Origin: Burkholderiales bacterium | GTDB taxonomy: Bacteria; Pseudomonadota; Gammaproteobacteria; Burkholderiales; Casimicrobiaceae | Direction: 5' to 3' | Assembly (NCBI GenBank): GCA_020851235.1 | Contig: JADZDD010000013.1 | Coordinates: forward strand, 303,004 to 367,003 | DNA length: 64,000 nucleotides | Shown: one piece after another, positions 37,915 through 52,117 of the stretch | How positions within the stretch are numbered: position 1 is the stretch's first letter | Layout of the letters: every line of letters starts with the position of its first letter | Notes under the pieces: generated by a model | The model's input: only the letters and a program-made list of their open reading frames with translations | Told to the model about the DNA's origin: nothing | The model's database searches: none | Program-made: the position numbers and the translations under genes

Positions 37915-37928
37915 TTGAATCGATTCAA
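37915..37928. promoter_or_regulatory. LacI-type operator copy 3 (perfect palindrome)
   Basis: TTGAATCGATTCAA is perfectly self-complementary with a central CG. It is 26 bp centre-to-centre from copy 2. The three sites together are the expected target of the LacI protein encoded at the far end of the same operon. Confidence 0.78.
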
Positions 37929-38072
37929 TGGCCGATGTCAAGCGTTTGTTTCGGCAGCGCGCTCTCTTGGCGGCTCCCCGTGATCTCAGAGACAGTCCGT
38001 CGACCGCGGCCGCGCAGACGTCGGCCTGCGGCTTCCGCCGCCACGGCACCGTCCGCTGCGAACTTGCTTCGA

Positions 38073-39295
38073 CTACCGCGGCACCACGCGCAGGAGCTTG
38101 CCGTCGCTCGCGTCGGTGAGAAGGTACAGGTAGCCGTCCGGCCCCGGCACCACGTCGCGCACGCGCCCGACGTCGGGCAGGTAGCGCGTCTCGGACCGCA
38201 CCTCACCCTGGCGCAGTTCGAGCCGCACGAGGCCGCCGGGGGTGAGCGAGCCGACAAAGAGGTCCCCCTTCCATCCGGGATAGCGATCGCCGGCATTGAA
38301 CGCCGCGCCGGAGGGAGCGATCACCGGATCCCAGTAGTACACCGGCTGCTCCATGCCGGGCTTGGCCGTCCCCTCGCCGATCCTGACGCCGGAATAGTCG
38401 ACGCCGTAGGTGATCACCGGCCAACCGTAGTTCTTGCCCGCTTGCGGATGGTTGAGTTCGTCACCACCGCGCGCCCCGTGCTCGACGGTCCACAACTGCC
38501 CGGTGGCAGGGTCGAGGGCTGCACCCTGCACGTTGCGATGCCCGTACGACCAGATTTCCGGACGCGCGCCGGCACGGCCGACGAACGGGTTGTCCTTCGG
38601 TATCGTCCCGTCGGCGTTGATCCGCACCACCTTGCCGATCGTCGTGTCGAGGTCCTGGACCATCGGTCGCGCACTGTAGCGATCGCCCAGCGTGACGAAG
38701 AGCGTCCCATCGCGCCCGAAGACGAGACGCGAGCCCCAGTGGTTGCGGCTGCCGGCGATCTTCGGCGTCTGCCGCCAGATCACCTCGACGTCATCGAGCC
38801 GGGTGCCGTTCAACACGCCGCGCGCAACCGCGGTGCCCGCCGCCCCGTCGTCGCCCGCCTCGGAGAAGGCGAGGTAGACGCGGCGATCGCGCGAAAACTC
38901 GGGGGAGAGCGCGATGCCGAGGAGGCCGCCCTGGCCGCCTGCCGCGACCCTGGGCGTGCCGGTCACGGTCGTTCGGGAGCGTCCGTCGGCGCCCAGCAGC
39001 AGCAACGTGCCCGAGCGCTCGGTGACGAGCATCCGGCCGTCGGGAAGGAACGCGAGGCCCCAGGGATGATCGAGTCCGCGCGCCACCTCGACCGTGGTGA
39101 TGGGGCCCTCCATCGTGGATGGTGTCGGCGAGCGCGGCGCCTGCGCCAACGCTGGCAGCGCGAGTCCGAGCGCGACTGCAAACGCGAGCGCCCGAGCCGC
39201 TCGCGTGCCGGGCTGCCGCCGCGAGGCGCGCGCCCCGGGCGGCGGCGCGCGGTGTCGCGCGATCCCGGGTGCGGCGCCGCCCCCGGCGAGACGCA

Positions 39296-39296
<1 letters not shown>
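38073..39296 (-). CDS. PQQ-dependent sugar dehydrogenase (soluble aldose dehydrogenase, YliI/Asd-like)
   Basis: 407 residues. After an arginine-rich start a hydrophobic stretch (ALAFAVALGLALPALAQA, about residues 36-53) looks like an export signal. The six-bladed propeller has LDHPWGLAFLPDGRMLVTER, IWSYGHRNVQGAALDP, EHGARGGDELN and NYGWPVITYG, the segments that hold PQQ and calcium in this family. It would oxidise aldoses in the periplasm. The ATG shares its A with the fumC stop (TGATG), so its translation is coupled to fumarase, an odd pairing. Confidence 0.9.
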
Positions 39297-40699
<1,403 letters not shown>

Positions 40700-40791
40700 C
40701 TTGCATCCTCGGCCTCGCCGTCCGTACGGCAACGCCATGATAAGGCCTGCGCCGCCGACCGCAGGCGCAAGCGCGAAGTCGAGGGGAAGCG

Positions 40792-41625
40792 CTACAGGCC
40801 GAGCCAGGCGATGGTCGAGCTCTCGATGTCGGGATTGGGTGCCACGAATCCCTTGTAGCCGACGGTCTCCAGCGCCTTCGGGTCGCGCAGGCCGAGCAGC
40901 GCATCACGAATGCGCTGCGCATCCTCGGCCGGGAGCTTGCTCGAGACGATGAATTGCTTGATCGGCACCGGCCGCGACCGGTAGATGACCCGTCCGCCTT
41001 TCTCGGTCCACGCCTTGACCACCGAGTTGGCTGCCGTGGAGCCGGCCTGCGCGAAGCCGTTTTCGATGTAGAACGGCACCGCATCCTGGTAACGCGTCGT
41101 GATCACGCGAATCGAGCCGGGGACGACCTGCTTGCCGGTCGTGTAGGGGATCTTCTCCACGCGCAGTACCGCACGCACCATCGCCGAGGTGATCGAATCG
41201 GGGTCGGGGGTGACGAGGGTATGGCCCTTGAGGTCCTCGAGCGCCTTGACCGGCGAATCCTTGGCCACGAGCACCGACATGATGTATTCGGTGTATCCCG
41301 CCGTCCACGCGACCGCCTTGTAGCGCCCGGCCTTGATCTCCGCCATCGACACGTGCGCCGGATGGATGAAGGCGAGGTCGAATTCCTGCTTCGCCATGCC
41401 GGCCCGCACGTCGTTGTACGCGGGCACGACCTGCATCCGGACGCGGCGCCCGGTGGCCTTGGCGAGGATTTCGGCGATCGGCGCGAACTTGTCGCGGATC
41501 TCCTTGGGCGTCGCCTGGTAGGTGACGCCTTCCGTGATCGAGAAGACGAGCTCGTTACCCTGCGCGGCTGCGAACGCCGGCGCCAGTGCGCACCACCCGA
41601 GCGCCCACCATTTCCACAATTTCAT
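40792..41625 (-). CDS. PhnD-like phosphate/phosphite/phosphonate-type substrate-binding protein
   Basis: 277 residues with a signal peptide ending near AFAAAQG and a GAGGGGA ribosome site. The PhnD-type fold shows in [36 protein letters not shown] and [20 protein letters not shown]. Proteins of this type bind phosphonates or act as sensory partners of signalling proteins. No permease or ATPase is nearby, so it is an orphan. It lies downstream of the ATP synthase operon, after that operon's terminator. Confidence 0.87.
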   Translation of the reverse strand: MKLWKWWALGWCALAPAFAAAQGNELVFSITEGVTYQATPKEIRDKFAPIAEILAKATGRRVRMQVVPAYNDVRAGMAKQEFDLAFIHPAHVSMAEIKAGRYKAVAWTAGYTEYIMSVLVAKDSPVKALEDLKGHTLVTPDPDSITSAMVRAVLRVEKIPYTTGKQVVPGSIRVITTRYQDAVPFYIENGFAQAGSTAANSVVKAWTEKGGRVIYRSRPVPIKQFIVSSKLPAEDAQRIRDALLGLRDPKALETVGYKGFVAPNPDIESSTIAWLGL

Positions 41626-41769
41626 CGACGTCCCCTCTGCCGCGCACCCGCCGCGAGCACGCCTCGCGGACCGCATCGTGCCGGCTGTCCGCGTCTGGCA
41701 AGCAAAAGTCGTGCACCGCGGCTCGTCACGTGTCGGAACCTTGTAGCGGACAGGGGCGGTCGCGGTCAA

Positions 41770-41797
41770 GAAAAAAGGCGATCGTGCGACCGCCTTC
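41770..41797 (-). terminator. Rho-independent terminator of the ATP synthase operon
   Basis: On the minus strand the stem GAAGGCGGTCG / CGATCGCCTT with a 2-nt loop is followed directly by a run of T. The stem has one mismatch. It lies 24 bp after the atpC stop and is the cleanest terminator in the window. Confidence 0.85.
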
Positions 41798-41820
41798 ATC
41801 GAAGGGTCCGCGTCGTGCCG

Positions 41821-42246
41821 TCAGCCGGCGCGGTGGCGGAACTTGCGGATGGCCTCGAGCTGCGCCAGCGCGGCAGCGAGTTCGGCCTGGGCCGCCGCGA
41901 TCCCGCCGGCAGCGTCCTTGTTGGTCATCGCTTCCTCGGCACGGCGCTTCGCCTCCAGCACCATCGCCTCGTCGAGGTCGTTGGCACGAATGGCGGTATC
42001 GGCGAGGACCGTCACCTTGTTGGGCTGGATCTCGAGGAAGCCGCCCTGGACGAAGACGAACTCGTCCGGCACGTTGCCCGGCGGCTTGATCCGCACCGCG
42101 CCGGGCTTGATCTGCGTGAACAGCGGCGTGTGCCGCGGATAGATGCCGAGCTCGCCATCGACGCCGGGGAGGACGACGAACTCGGCCTCGCCGGCGTAGA
42201 TCTGCTCCTCGACGCTCACCACGTCGACGTGGATGGTATTGGCCAT
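41821..42246 (-). CDS. atpC: F0F1 ATP synthase subunit epsilon
   Basis: 141 residues: an N-terminal beta-sandwich ([20 protein letters not shown], then [12 protein letters not shown]) and a C-terminal helical hairpin from about residue 88 ([10 protein letters not shown] onward). It is part of the rotor stalk and can inhibit ATP hydrolysis. It is the last gene of the operon, 31 bp after atpD. Confidence 0.96.
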   Translation of the reverse strand: MANTIHVDVVSVEEQIYAGEAEFVVLPGVDGELGIYPRHTPLFTQIKPGAVRIKPPGNVPDEFVFVQGGFLEIQPNKVTVLADTAIRANDLDEAMVLEAKRRAEEAMTNKDAAGGIAAAQAELAAALAQLEAIRKFRHRAG

Positions 42247-42277
42247 TGCGTGCCTTTGCGGTGCGAGGGTGCGGCGC

Positions 42278-43702
<1,425 letters not shown>

Positions 43703-43786
43703 TCAGCCCTTGCATTCACGAAGAGAGGCAGGTCCGTCGAGTGGTTCCGTCCCGGCACGTTCGCGCCCCGTCGCGCCTGCGTATCG

Positions 43787-44677
43787 TCACACCGCTGCGG
43801 CGCCGCCGACGATCTCCGACAGTTCCTTGGTGATCGCCGCCTGCCGCGACTTGTTGTAGATGAGTTGCAGCTCGCTGATGATCTTGCCGGCGTTGTCCGA
43901 CGCCGCCTTCATCGCCACCATGCGGGCCGACTGCTCGGAGGCCATGTTCTCGTTCACCATCTGGAACACCGCGCCTTCGAGATAGCGTCGCATCATGCCG
44001 TCGAGCAGGTCGCGCGCGTCGGGCTCGTAGATGTAGTCCCACGTCCCGTCGCCGATGTCGGCCTTGCGCATCTCGCCGGTCGCCGTGCGGAACTGGTGCG
44101 GAATGGGAACGATCCGACCCTGCCGCGGCTCCTGCTTCATCGTGTTGATGAAGGTCGTGTAGAAAACGTGCACCTCGTCGAGGTTGCCGGCGACGTACTC
44201 GTCGATGAGCGTCTTCACCGGCCCGACGAGACGATCGAGGCGCGGTCGATCGCCGAGTTGCACGGCGCTCGCCACGACGTTGCCGCCCATTCTCTGCAGG
44301 AAACCCAGCCCCTTGTTGCCGATGGCGACGTAGTCCGTCTCGATTCCCCGGGCCTGCCAGTCCTTGTGCGACTGCAGGACCGTGCGCAGCACGTTGGTGT
44401 TGAGCCCCCCGCACAGGCCCTTGTCCGTGGTCACGACGATCGCTCCCACGCGCCGCACCTTCTCGCGCCGCACGAGGAACGGATGGCGGTACTCGGTGTT
44501 CGCCTTCGCGATGTGCATCACGATGTTGAACACCTTCTCCATGTACGGGCGCGACGCGCGCATGCGGTCCTGGGCCTTCTTCATCTTCGAGGCCGCGACC
44601 ATCTCCATCGCCTTGGTGATCTTGCGCGTGCTCTGCACGCTCTTGATCTTGTTGCGTATCTCTTTCGATCCCGCCAT
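43787..44677 (-). CDS. atpG: F0F1 ATP synthase subunit gamma
   Basis: 296 residues, beginning [20 protein letters not shown], the conserved N-terminal helix of the central shaft, and ending with the matching C-terminal helix [20 protein letters not shown]. It rotates inside the alpha-beta hexamer. Internal [12 protein letters not shown] (here [12 protein letters not shown]) is conserved. Confidence 0.97.
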   Translation of the reverse strand: MAGSKEIRNKIKSVQSTRKITKAMEMVAASKMKKAQDRMRASRPYMEKVFNIVMHIAKANTEYRHPFLVRREKVRRVGAIVVTTDKGLCGGLNTNVLRTVLQSHKDWQARGIETDYVAIGNKGLGFLQRMGGNVVASAVQLGDRPRLDRLVGPVKTLIDEYVAGNLDEVHVFYTTFINTMKQEPRQGRIVPIPHQFRTATGEMRKADIGDGTWDYIYEPDARDLLDGMMRRYLEGAVFQMVNENMASEQSARMVAMKAASDNAGKIISELQLIYNKSRQAAITKELSEIVGGAAAV

Positions 44678-44775
44678 CGTTTCCGCCCAACGCGTCTACG
44701 CTACCCGGCGCCCGTTGCGCCGCCGCCGACATTCCCGCCGCTTCTGTCTCCGGACCTCTGACCCCTGTTTCCTGC

Positions 44776-46317
<1,542 letters not shown>

Positions 46318-46461
46318 ACGGACTCCGTGCGGAGCATGGCACGAGGCTGCATTGCTCCGGTTAGGTTGCCCAGGGACCGCGAGCGTCGCCGGTCGGCCCC
46401 TGGCGGAAAATTCACGTCAAACCCGAAAACACACGCGTACTGCGCACTGCCCGGCCTCTGG

Positions 46462-46998
46462 TTAGCTGCGAAGCTGCACGGTCATCGCCCGCAGCCGCTC
46501 CGCCACCGTGCCGTCGATCACGTTGTCACCCACCGTGATGCGCGCTCCGCCGATGAGCTCGGGCCTGACCACGACCTCCGCCTCGACCTTGCGCTTGAAG
46601 CGCCGCTCGAGCGCCGCGACGAGCTCGGCGAGCTCGCTTCCTTCGAGCGGGAATGCCGTCTCGATCGTGGCCTTGGCAACGCCGTCGGCCTCGTCCTTGA
46701 GCGACTCGAACAGCGACGAGATCACCGGCATCAGCTGGATGCGATCGGCGTCGACCAGTACGCGCACGAAATTGCGGCCCTCGGCGCTCAGCCGATCGCC
46801 GGCGATCGACAGCAGCAGCGACGACTTCGCTGGCGCGTCGAGCGCGGGATTGTCCAGTGCCGCGGTCATCTGCGGATCGGCGACGATCCCGCTCGCGAGC
46901 TTCAGCATCTGCGACCAGGCGGGCAGCGCGTTCTGGTCGCGCGCCAGCGCGAACGCGGCTTCGGCGTACGGGCGGGCGATGGTGGTGAGTTCGGCCAT
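46462..46998 (-). CDS. atpH: F0F1 ATP synthase subunit delta
   Basis: 178 residues, beginning MAELTTIARPYAEAAFALA, typical of the OSCP/delta N-terminal helical domain, and ending with the conserved strand GGARITVGDNVIDGTVAERL. It links the peripheral stalk to the top of F1. Confidence 0.96.
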   Translation of the reverse strand: MAELTTIARPYAEAAFALARDQNALPAWSQMLKLASGIVADPQMTAALDNPALDAPAKSSLLLSIAGDRLSAEGRNFVRVLVDADRIQLMPVISSLFESLKDEADGVAKATIETAFPLEGSELAELVAALERRFKRKVEAEVVVRPELIGGARITVGDNVIDGTVAERLRAMTVQLRS

Positions 46999-47082
46999 GT
47001 CAGTTCGGACGGACGGTTCTTGCGGCCGGACGCGCCGTCGCGGGAGACCGCGCGCGATGCGGGCATGCGAGCTGCGGCTTCA

Positions 47083-47553
47083 TCACAACTCGCTCTTCAG
47101 CTGGGCCAGGAGCTGCGCGTGCACGTTGCGGTCGACGTCGCGCTTCAGGATCTTTGTCGCACCGGCCACCGCGAGATCCGCGACCGAATCGCGTAGTTGC
47201 TCGCGGGCCCGCGCCACCTCCTGCTCGATCTCGGCCTTGGCGGCGGCGACGATGCGATCGGCTTCGACCTTGGCATCGACCTTGGCCTGGTCGATCGCGT
47301 CGGCCTTGTACTTCTCACCGATCGCGACGATCTCCGCCGATCTCGCCTTGGCTTCGGCAATGATCTCCGCCTCGCGCTTCTGCGCGTTGGCGAGCTCCCT
47401 GCGGCCTTCTTCCCCGGCGGCGAGCCCGTCGGCGATCTGCTTTTGCCGCGTCTCGATCGCCTTCATCAGCGGCGGCCAGATGAAGCGTGCGCAGAACCAG
47501 ATGAAGGCTGCGAACGCCACCGCCTGCATGATCAGGGTCAGGTTGATATTCAT
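47083..47553 (-). CDS. atpF: F0F1 ATP synthase subunit b
   Basis: 156 residues: one N-terminal membrane helix ([19 protein letters not shown]) followed by a long charged coiled coil rich in Ala, Glu and Lys. It dimerises to make the peripheral stalk. A GAGGGCAG ribosome site precedes the ATG. Confidence 0.97.
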   Translation of the reverse strand: MNINLTLIMQAVAFAAFIWFCARFIWPPLMKAIETRQKQIADGLAAGEEGRRELANAQKREAEIIAEAKARSAEIVAIGEKYKADAIDQAKVDAKVEADRIVAAAKAEIEQEVARAREQLRDSVADLAVAGATKILKRDVDRNVHAQLLAQLKSEL

Positions 47554-47586
47554 GACTGCCCTCGTATGGGGTGAAAGCGCGCGCCT

Positions 47587-47910
<324 letters not shown>

Positions 47911-48702
47911 TTAGTGCGATTCCTCGGCCATCGCGAGGTAGACGATGGTGAGCATCATGAAGATGTACGCCTGCAGCAGGACGATCAGGATGTGGAAGAT
48001 CGCCCAGCCGAGATTGAGCACGCCGCTGAAGATCGTGCCGGCAAGACCGCTCGCCGCCCACATCCCGAGCAGGAGGAAGATGATCTCGCCCGCGTAGATG
48101 TTGCCGTACAGGCGCAGGCTGTGCGACAGCGGCTTGCTGATGAACTCGATGAGATTGAAGAGGAAATTGAACGGCCACAGGATCGGGTTGGCGCCGAATG
48201 GCGCCACGAAGAGCTCCTTGGTCCAGCCGCCCAGGCCCTTCGCCTTGATGCCGAAGAGGACCATGAGACCGAAGACGACGAGGGCGAGCGCGAACGTGGT
48301 GTTGACGTCGGCCGTGGGCACGCTGCGCCACTGGTGGATGCCGAACCAGCCGTAGATCGTCGCCATGATGTCGACCGGCAGGAAGTCCATCGCATTCATG
48401 AGGGTCGTCCACACGAACACGGTGAGCGCGATCGGAGCGACCCACTTGCTCGTGCCGTGATACATCCCCTTGACCTGTTCGTTCACGAAGCCGATGGAGA
48501 GCTCGACGAAGGCCTGCGTCTTCGATGGAACCCCCGTCGTCGCCTTGCGCGTGATGAGCCACATGAAGCCGATGCCGATGATCCCGAGAATGATCGACGT
48601 GACGACGCTGTCGAGGTGGAAGGCCGAGTCGCCCACCTGCGACACGTTGAACGTCAGGTGATGCTTGATGTACTCGGAGGGAGACTCGTACGTGGTCGCC
48701 AT
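47911..48702 (-). CDS. atpB: F0F1 ATP synthase subunit a
   Basis: 263 residues with five to six membrane segments. The essential arginine is in [14 protein letters not shown]. This subunit provides the proton half-channels beside the c ring. Confidence 0.97.
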   Translation of the reverse strand: MATTYESPSEYIKHHLTFNVSQVGDSAFHLDSVVTSIILGIIGIGFMWLITRKATTGVPSKTQAFVELSIGFVNEQVKGMYHGTSKWVAPIALTVFVWTTLMNAMDFLPVDIMATIYGWFGIHQWRSVPTADVNTTFALALVVFGLMVLFGIKAKGLGGWTKELFVAPFGANPILWPFNFLFNLIEFISKPLSHSLRLYGNIYAGEIIFLLLGMWAASGLAGTIFSGVLNLGWAIFHILIVLLQAYIFMMLTIVYLAMAEESH

Positions 48703-48721
48703 GGATTTCGGTGAGGTCGGA

Positions 48722-49129
48722 TCAGTTGCGATCGAGCAGGGCGAGGCGGAACAGCAACACCGTGATCACGAATGTGGCGAAGAACGCCACCGGGACGATC
48801 GCCTTGTAGGTCGCAAGGATCACTGCGAGCTGCCCGACGATCACGAGGATCTTCAATGCTTCGGCCCGGATGAGCGCCGCGACCGTGCCACCGCCGGAAA
48901 CCGGGCGGGAGAGCGTGTAGACGACCGCGAATACCACCACGGCCGAGACGTTGACGATCCCTCCCAGCACCGCCGACAGCGCCGCGTGGCCGCCTGCCCA
49001 CCCAAACGCCAGCGCCGCTCCTGCCACCGTGACGATCGCCTGCCACCGCAGGACCCGACGGATCGCCGGGGTCGACAACGGTGCTGGAGTGCGCCTGGGG
49101 CTGGCGCGCGTTTCCCCTGATGGCTTCAC
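48722..49129 (-). CDS. atpI: ATP synthase subunit I
   Basis: 135 residues with four membrane segments and a positively charged N-terminus of about 25 residues. The position as first gene before atpB and the pattern of four hydrophobic stretches (for example [20 protein letters not shown]) identify AtpI, which helps assemble the c ring. The family is weakly conserved in sequence. The operon promoter should lie in 49130-49223. Confidence 0.88.
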   Translation of the reverse strand: MKPSGETRASPRRTPAPLSTPAIRRVLRWQAIVTVAGAALAFGWAGGHAALSAVLGGIVNVSAVVVFAVVYTLSRPVSGGGTVAALIRAEALKILVIVGQLAVILATYKAIVPVAFFATFVITVLLFRLALLDRN

Positions 49130-49223
49130 GTCGCGCGCTCTGAAGCAAACTTTTGGATTTTAACCGGTTTGGGTGCGTTGCCGCAATCGGATGTTGCAGT
49201 GCAGCGTCGCACGGACGTTCGAC

Positions 49224-49496
49224 CTATCCGCCCGACAACGCCCCCACGATCATCACCTCGTCGCCGGCGACGATCCGGGCGGTCAGGTCGCGCTCGACGC
49301 GATGGCCGACGAAGACCTGCATGTGCGGTCGCACATGGCCGGCTTCGTCGATGATCCGAAATCCGATCCCGGGATAGCGCCGATCGAGCGCCGCGAAGAT
49401 GTCGGCGAGCCGGGGCGCGGACGCGGCGACCTCGACGGTCACCGACCGCGTCCCGGTGTAGGAGAAAAGCTGCGAGGGGATGGCGACGCGAAACAC
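49224..49496 (-). CDS. MoaD/ThiS-like ubiquitin-fold protein
   Basis: About 90 residues from a GTG, ending in GALSGG. The C-terminal Gly-Gly is the site where MoaD and ThiS are adenylated and thiolated. A beta-grasp pattern is visible (FRVAIPSQLFSYTG, ADIFAALDRRYPG, FVGHRVERD, DEVMIVGALSGG). No moaE, thiG or thiF gene is adjacent, so whether it donates sulfur to molybdopterin, thiamin or another product is open. The start is uncertain: an in-frame TTG at 49625 would add an Arg-rich extension and overlap the upstream gene. Confidence 0.75.
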   Translation of the reverse strand: MFRVAIPSQLFSYTGTRSVTVEVAASAPRLADIFAALDRRYPGIGFRIIDEAGHVRPHMQVFVGHRVERDLTARIVAGDEVMIVGALSGG

Positions 49497-49609
49497 GACC
49501 GGCGCGACGGCGCCCGGGCCCGACGCCGCCACCGCTTTGACGCGGCGCGTCGTTGCCGCGCGTGTGCCGCCGCGTCGCGATGCCACCGCTCGCGTCCGGG
49601 CGCGGCCGC

Positions 49610-50827
49610 CTATTGCGGCGAGCAAAAGCCCACGCCGATGCCTGCGCCTTCGGCGAGGAAGCCCTTGGCGAGCATTTCCTGGCGTGTCGCCTCGCTCGTC
49701 GTGAAACGGTGATTCGGCGCGCCGCCCTGCCCCTGGTTGTAGAGGCGATACACCGGGATCGAGCCGGCCGGGCAGTTGCCCGCCCCGTCCGGAAGGGGAA
49801 CGAAAAAGACATCGCCCTCGTACTGCCAGTTCGTGTTGGTAAGCGTTCCCTCACAGCCGAGCCCGCGCGGCGCATAGAAGTGCGAGCTCGTGGGAGGGAA
49901 GGCCACGGTAAAGAAGCGACACACCGGAGCCTGACCCGGTGCGGCGGCCGAGTAGACATTGAAGCTTTGCCCGGTGCGCTTCCAGCCCTTGAACGTTCCG
50001 TTGTCGAGCTTGGCGATCTCGCCCGGATCGGTCGAGACGAAATAGTGCTTGAACGCGTCGTGATAGAACTCGACCGCGACCACCTTGGTGCCGCCGCTCG
50101 GCGGGCCTGCGGTGAGTTCGGGAATGTTGCCGCCGTCGGTGACCATGGTGAAGCCGGGCACCTGGACACCGGCGCTGTTGAGCACGCGGAAACCCGCGAC
50201 CCGTGTATTCGGCGTCGCCGTCGCCGACGCGGCCGCACCGCCGCTGAGCGTGGCCTGCGCGATGAGATTCATGTTGATCCTCGCGCCGAGCTTGGTGAGG
50301 TCGTCGATGAACACGGGAATGCTGACCGGCACGTCGAACTCGACGCGGTGCGTGCCCGCATCGTTGATGACTCCGCTGCCCGAGCCCGTGCTCACGTCGG
50401 TGCGCACCGAGGTTGCCAGGTGCAAGTCGGCGCTGCCCGTGGTGGAGCCGTCGAGCACCACGTGCAGCACGATGTTGCCACCCTTCACGTTGGCCCCGGC
50501 CGGCGGCACGAGGTGGAAGCCGAACGTCGACGTCGCCTGCACGCGCCCCGTCGCGCTGCCGCTGCCGGACAGGCTCATCCTGGCCGCGGTAAAGCGGTCG
50601 GCATCGACGGAAAAGTCCGCGGCCACCCCGCCCTCGTTGCGCGTGCCCGCGTCGTGCACGGCCGCGTTGGGGCCGCCGCCATGCACGTTGACCGTGGGGT
50701 TGCCGTTGATCTGCAGGAGGATGTGATAGCCGTTCACGACCTCGGCGCGGGCTGCCGTGGCAAAGAGGGCGAGGGTGGCCGTGCAGGCGAGGGCGACGAC
50801 GCCGCGGCGCATGGAAAACGGGTGCAT
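49610..50827 (-). CDS. Secreted DUF5648 domain protein
   Basis: 405 residues with a signal peptide ending near ATAARAEV. The first half (about 30-250) is a beta-rich Gly/Ser/Thr region of unknown type. The C-terminal 150 residues match DUF5648: VEFYHDAFKHYFVSTDPGEI, SHFYAPRGLGC, CPAGSIPVYRLYNQ and NHRFTTS, with paired cysteines. The domain is common in exported betaproteobacterial proteins of unknown role, probably for binding outside the cell. Its ATG shares a base with the stop of the BNR-repeat gene (TGATG), so the two are coupled. Confidence 0.85.
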   Translation of the reverse strand: MHPFSMRRGVVALACTATLALFATAARAEVVNGYHILLQINGNPTVNVHGGGPNAAVHDAGTRNEGGVAADFSVDADRFTAARMSLSGSGSATGRVQATSTFGFHLVPPAGANVKGGNIVLHVVLDGSTTGSADLHLATSVRTDVSTGSGSGVINDAGTHRVEFDVPVSIPVFIDDLTKLGARINMNLIAQATLSGGAAASATATPNTRVAGFRVLNSAGVQVPGFTMVTDGGNIPELTAGPPSGGTKVVAVEFYHDAFKHYFVSTDPGEIAKLDNGTFKGWKRTGQSFNVYSAAAPGQAPVCRFFTVAFPPTSSHFYAPRGLGCEGTLTNTNWQYEGDVFFVPLPDGAGNCPAGSIPVYRLYNQGQGGAPNHRFTTSEATRQEMLAKGFLAEGAGIGVGFCSPQ

Positions 50828-51966
50828 CAGGCAATCTCCAGTGCGTAGATCTCGGGAAGGTGGCGCGCGAGCGACCTCCAGGTGCGGCCCTCGTCGCGGC
50901 TACCCCAGATTTCGCCGGAGGTGGTCCCGAAGTACACCCCTGCCGTCGGAAAACGATCGGCGGTCATCGCCTGGCGCTTGACCGTCCACCAGGCTTGCGA
51001 CTTGGGCAGGCCATCGGCCTGTCGCTTCCAGGTCGCACCGCCATCGCGCGTTCGATACGTCGCCGGCTTGCCGCCGGGCGACACGCGTGGCCACACGTCG
51101 GTGCCGTCCATGGGAAACACCCAGGCGGTATCCGGATCGTGCGGATGCGCGACCATCGGCAAGCCGATGTCGCCCACCGACTTCGGCATCGCGGCGCCGA
51201 TGCGCTGCCAGCGCGTCGCGGGACGATCGAGGCGATAGATGCCGCAATGGTTCTGCTGGTAGAGCCGGTCCGGGTTGGCCGACAGGCGCACGCAGTGCGG
51301 GTCGTGCCCGAACTCCGGGTCGGGTTGCGGCAGGAAGAGCGCCGCGACGCCCTGATTGAGCGGCTGCCAGTTCGCCCCCGCATCGGCCGACTCGAACACG
51401 CCGCCGCTCGACATCCCGATGTAGAGGTGATCGGGGTCGCGTGGATCGACGAGCACCGAATGCAGCTTCGGCCCGTCGGGCGTTCCATCCTGATCGCCGC
51501 CACACCAGTCCTTGCGCCGGGGATGTGCATTGAACCCTTCGACCCCGGCCCAGGTCGCGCCAGCATCGGTCGAGCGGAAAAGGCCCTGCGGCGACGTGCC
51601 CGCGTACCAGACCCCCGGCTGCGACGCGTGTCCGGGCGTGAGCCAGAACGTGTGGTCGACCACGCGTCCGCTCGAGGGCTCGAACGCCGGCGGCCTTTGC
51701 GCCTCCTTGAACGTGCGACCGTGATCGAGCGAGCGAAATACCGTGGGACCCAGGTGTCCCGTGCGCGCCGCGACGAGCATCGTCTTGCCGTCGCGCGGAT
51801 CGACCACCGCGTGGTGCACGATGTGGCCGAGGAGCGACGGCGACGAGAGCTTCCACGAGCGACGCGACGCATCGCTCGTGAGCGCCCACAGCCCCTTGCG
51901 GGTGGCGACGAGCAGTCGCGTCCGCCGCGGCGGTGCGCTGCGAGGAGTCGAGGCACGTGCACCCAT
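50827..51966 (-). CDS. BNR / sialidase-like repeat protein (exo-alpha-sialidase or photosystem-stability-like beta-propeller)
   Basis: 379 residues. Repeated Asp-box motifs (S-x-D-x-G-x-T-W) are clear: RSLDHGRTF, RSTDAGATW, ESADAGANW, RTRDGGATW and GSRDEGRTW. This gives a beta-propeller, as in sialidases and Vps10/YCF48 proteins. There is no export signal, so it appears cytosolic; a true sialidase is doubtful because the family catalytic set is not evident. I start at ATG 51966 since a GGAAGG site is about nine bases upstream; the ATG at 51975 would abut that site. Confidence 0.85.
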   Translation of the reverse strand: MGARASTPRSAPPRRTRLLVATRKGLWALTSDASRRSWKLSSPSLLGHIVHHAVVDPRDGKTMLVAARTGHLGPTVFRSLDHGRTFKEAQRPPAFEPSSGRVVDHTFWLTPGHASQPGVWYAGTSPQGLFRSTDAGATWAGVEGFNAHPRRKDWCGGDQDGTPDGPKLHSVLVDPRDPDHLYIGMSSGGVFESADAGANWQPLNQGVAALFLPQPDPEFGHDPHCVRLSANPDRLYQQNHCGIYRLDRPATRWQRIGAAMPKSVGDIGLPMVAHPHDPDTAWVFPMDGTDVWPRVSPGGKPATYRTRDGGATWKRQADGLPKSQAWWTVKRQAMTADRFPTAGVYFGTTSGEIWGSRDEGRTWRSLARHLPEIYALEIA

Positions 51967-52117
51967 CGTCGCCATCCTTCCGGGGCTGCCGCTTCGGCAA
52001 GGGCGCTCACCCTACACGTGTCCGCAGTCCCCGTGCAAGTCGCGGGGTTGAATTTGTCGCGGTGCGCTGCGATCCTTCGCCACAGGGAATTCCCCTGACC
52101 AAACCAAGGAGCAAGTG

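Larger units (their letters stand above)
37758..38072. other. 315-bp control region between dctP and the sugar dehydrogenase gene
   Basis: No gene is visible. It is clearly more AT-rich than its flanks in its right half, and holds three copies of a 14-bp palindrome, listed separately, plus a GC-rich block CCCCGGGG..CCCGGGG near 37867. It should contain the promoter of the dctP operon (minus strand); I could not assign -35 and -10 boxes with confidence. The right part also ends the dehydrogenase gene. Confidence 0.7.

Noticed and set aside
50827..51966. Calling the BNR-repeat protein a sialidase
   Set aside because: Asp-boxes are clear, but there is no export signal and I could not see the arginine triad and Tyr/Glu pair of sialidases.
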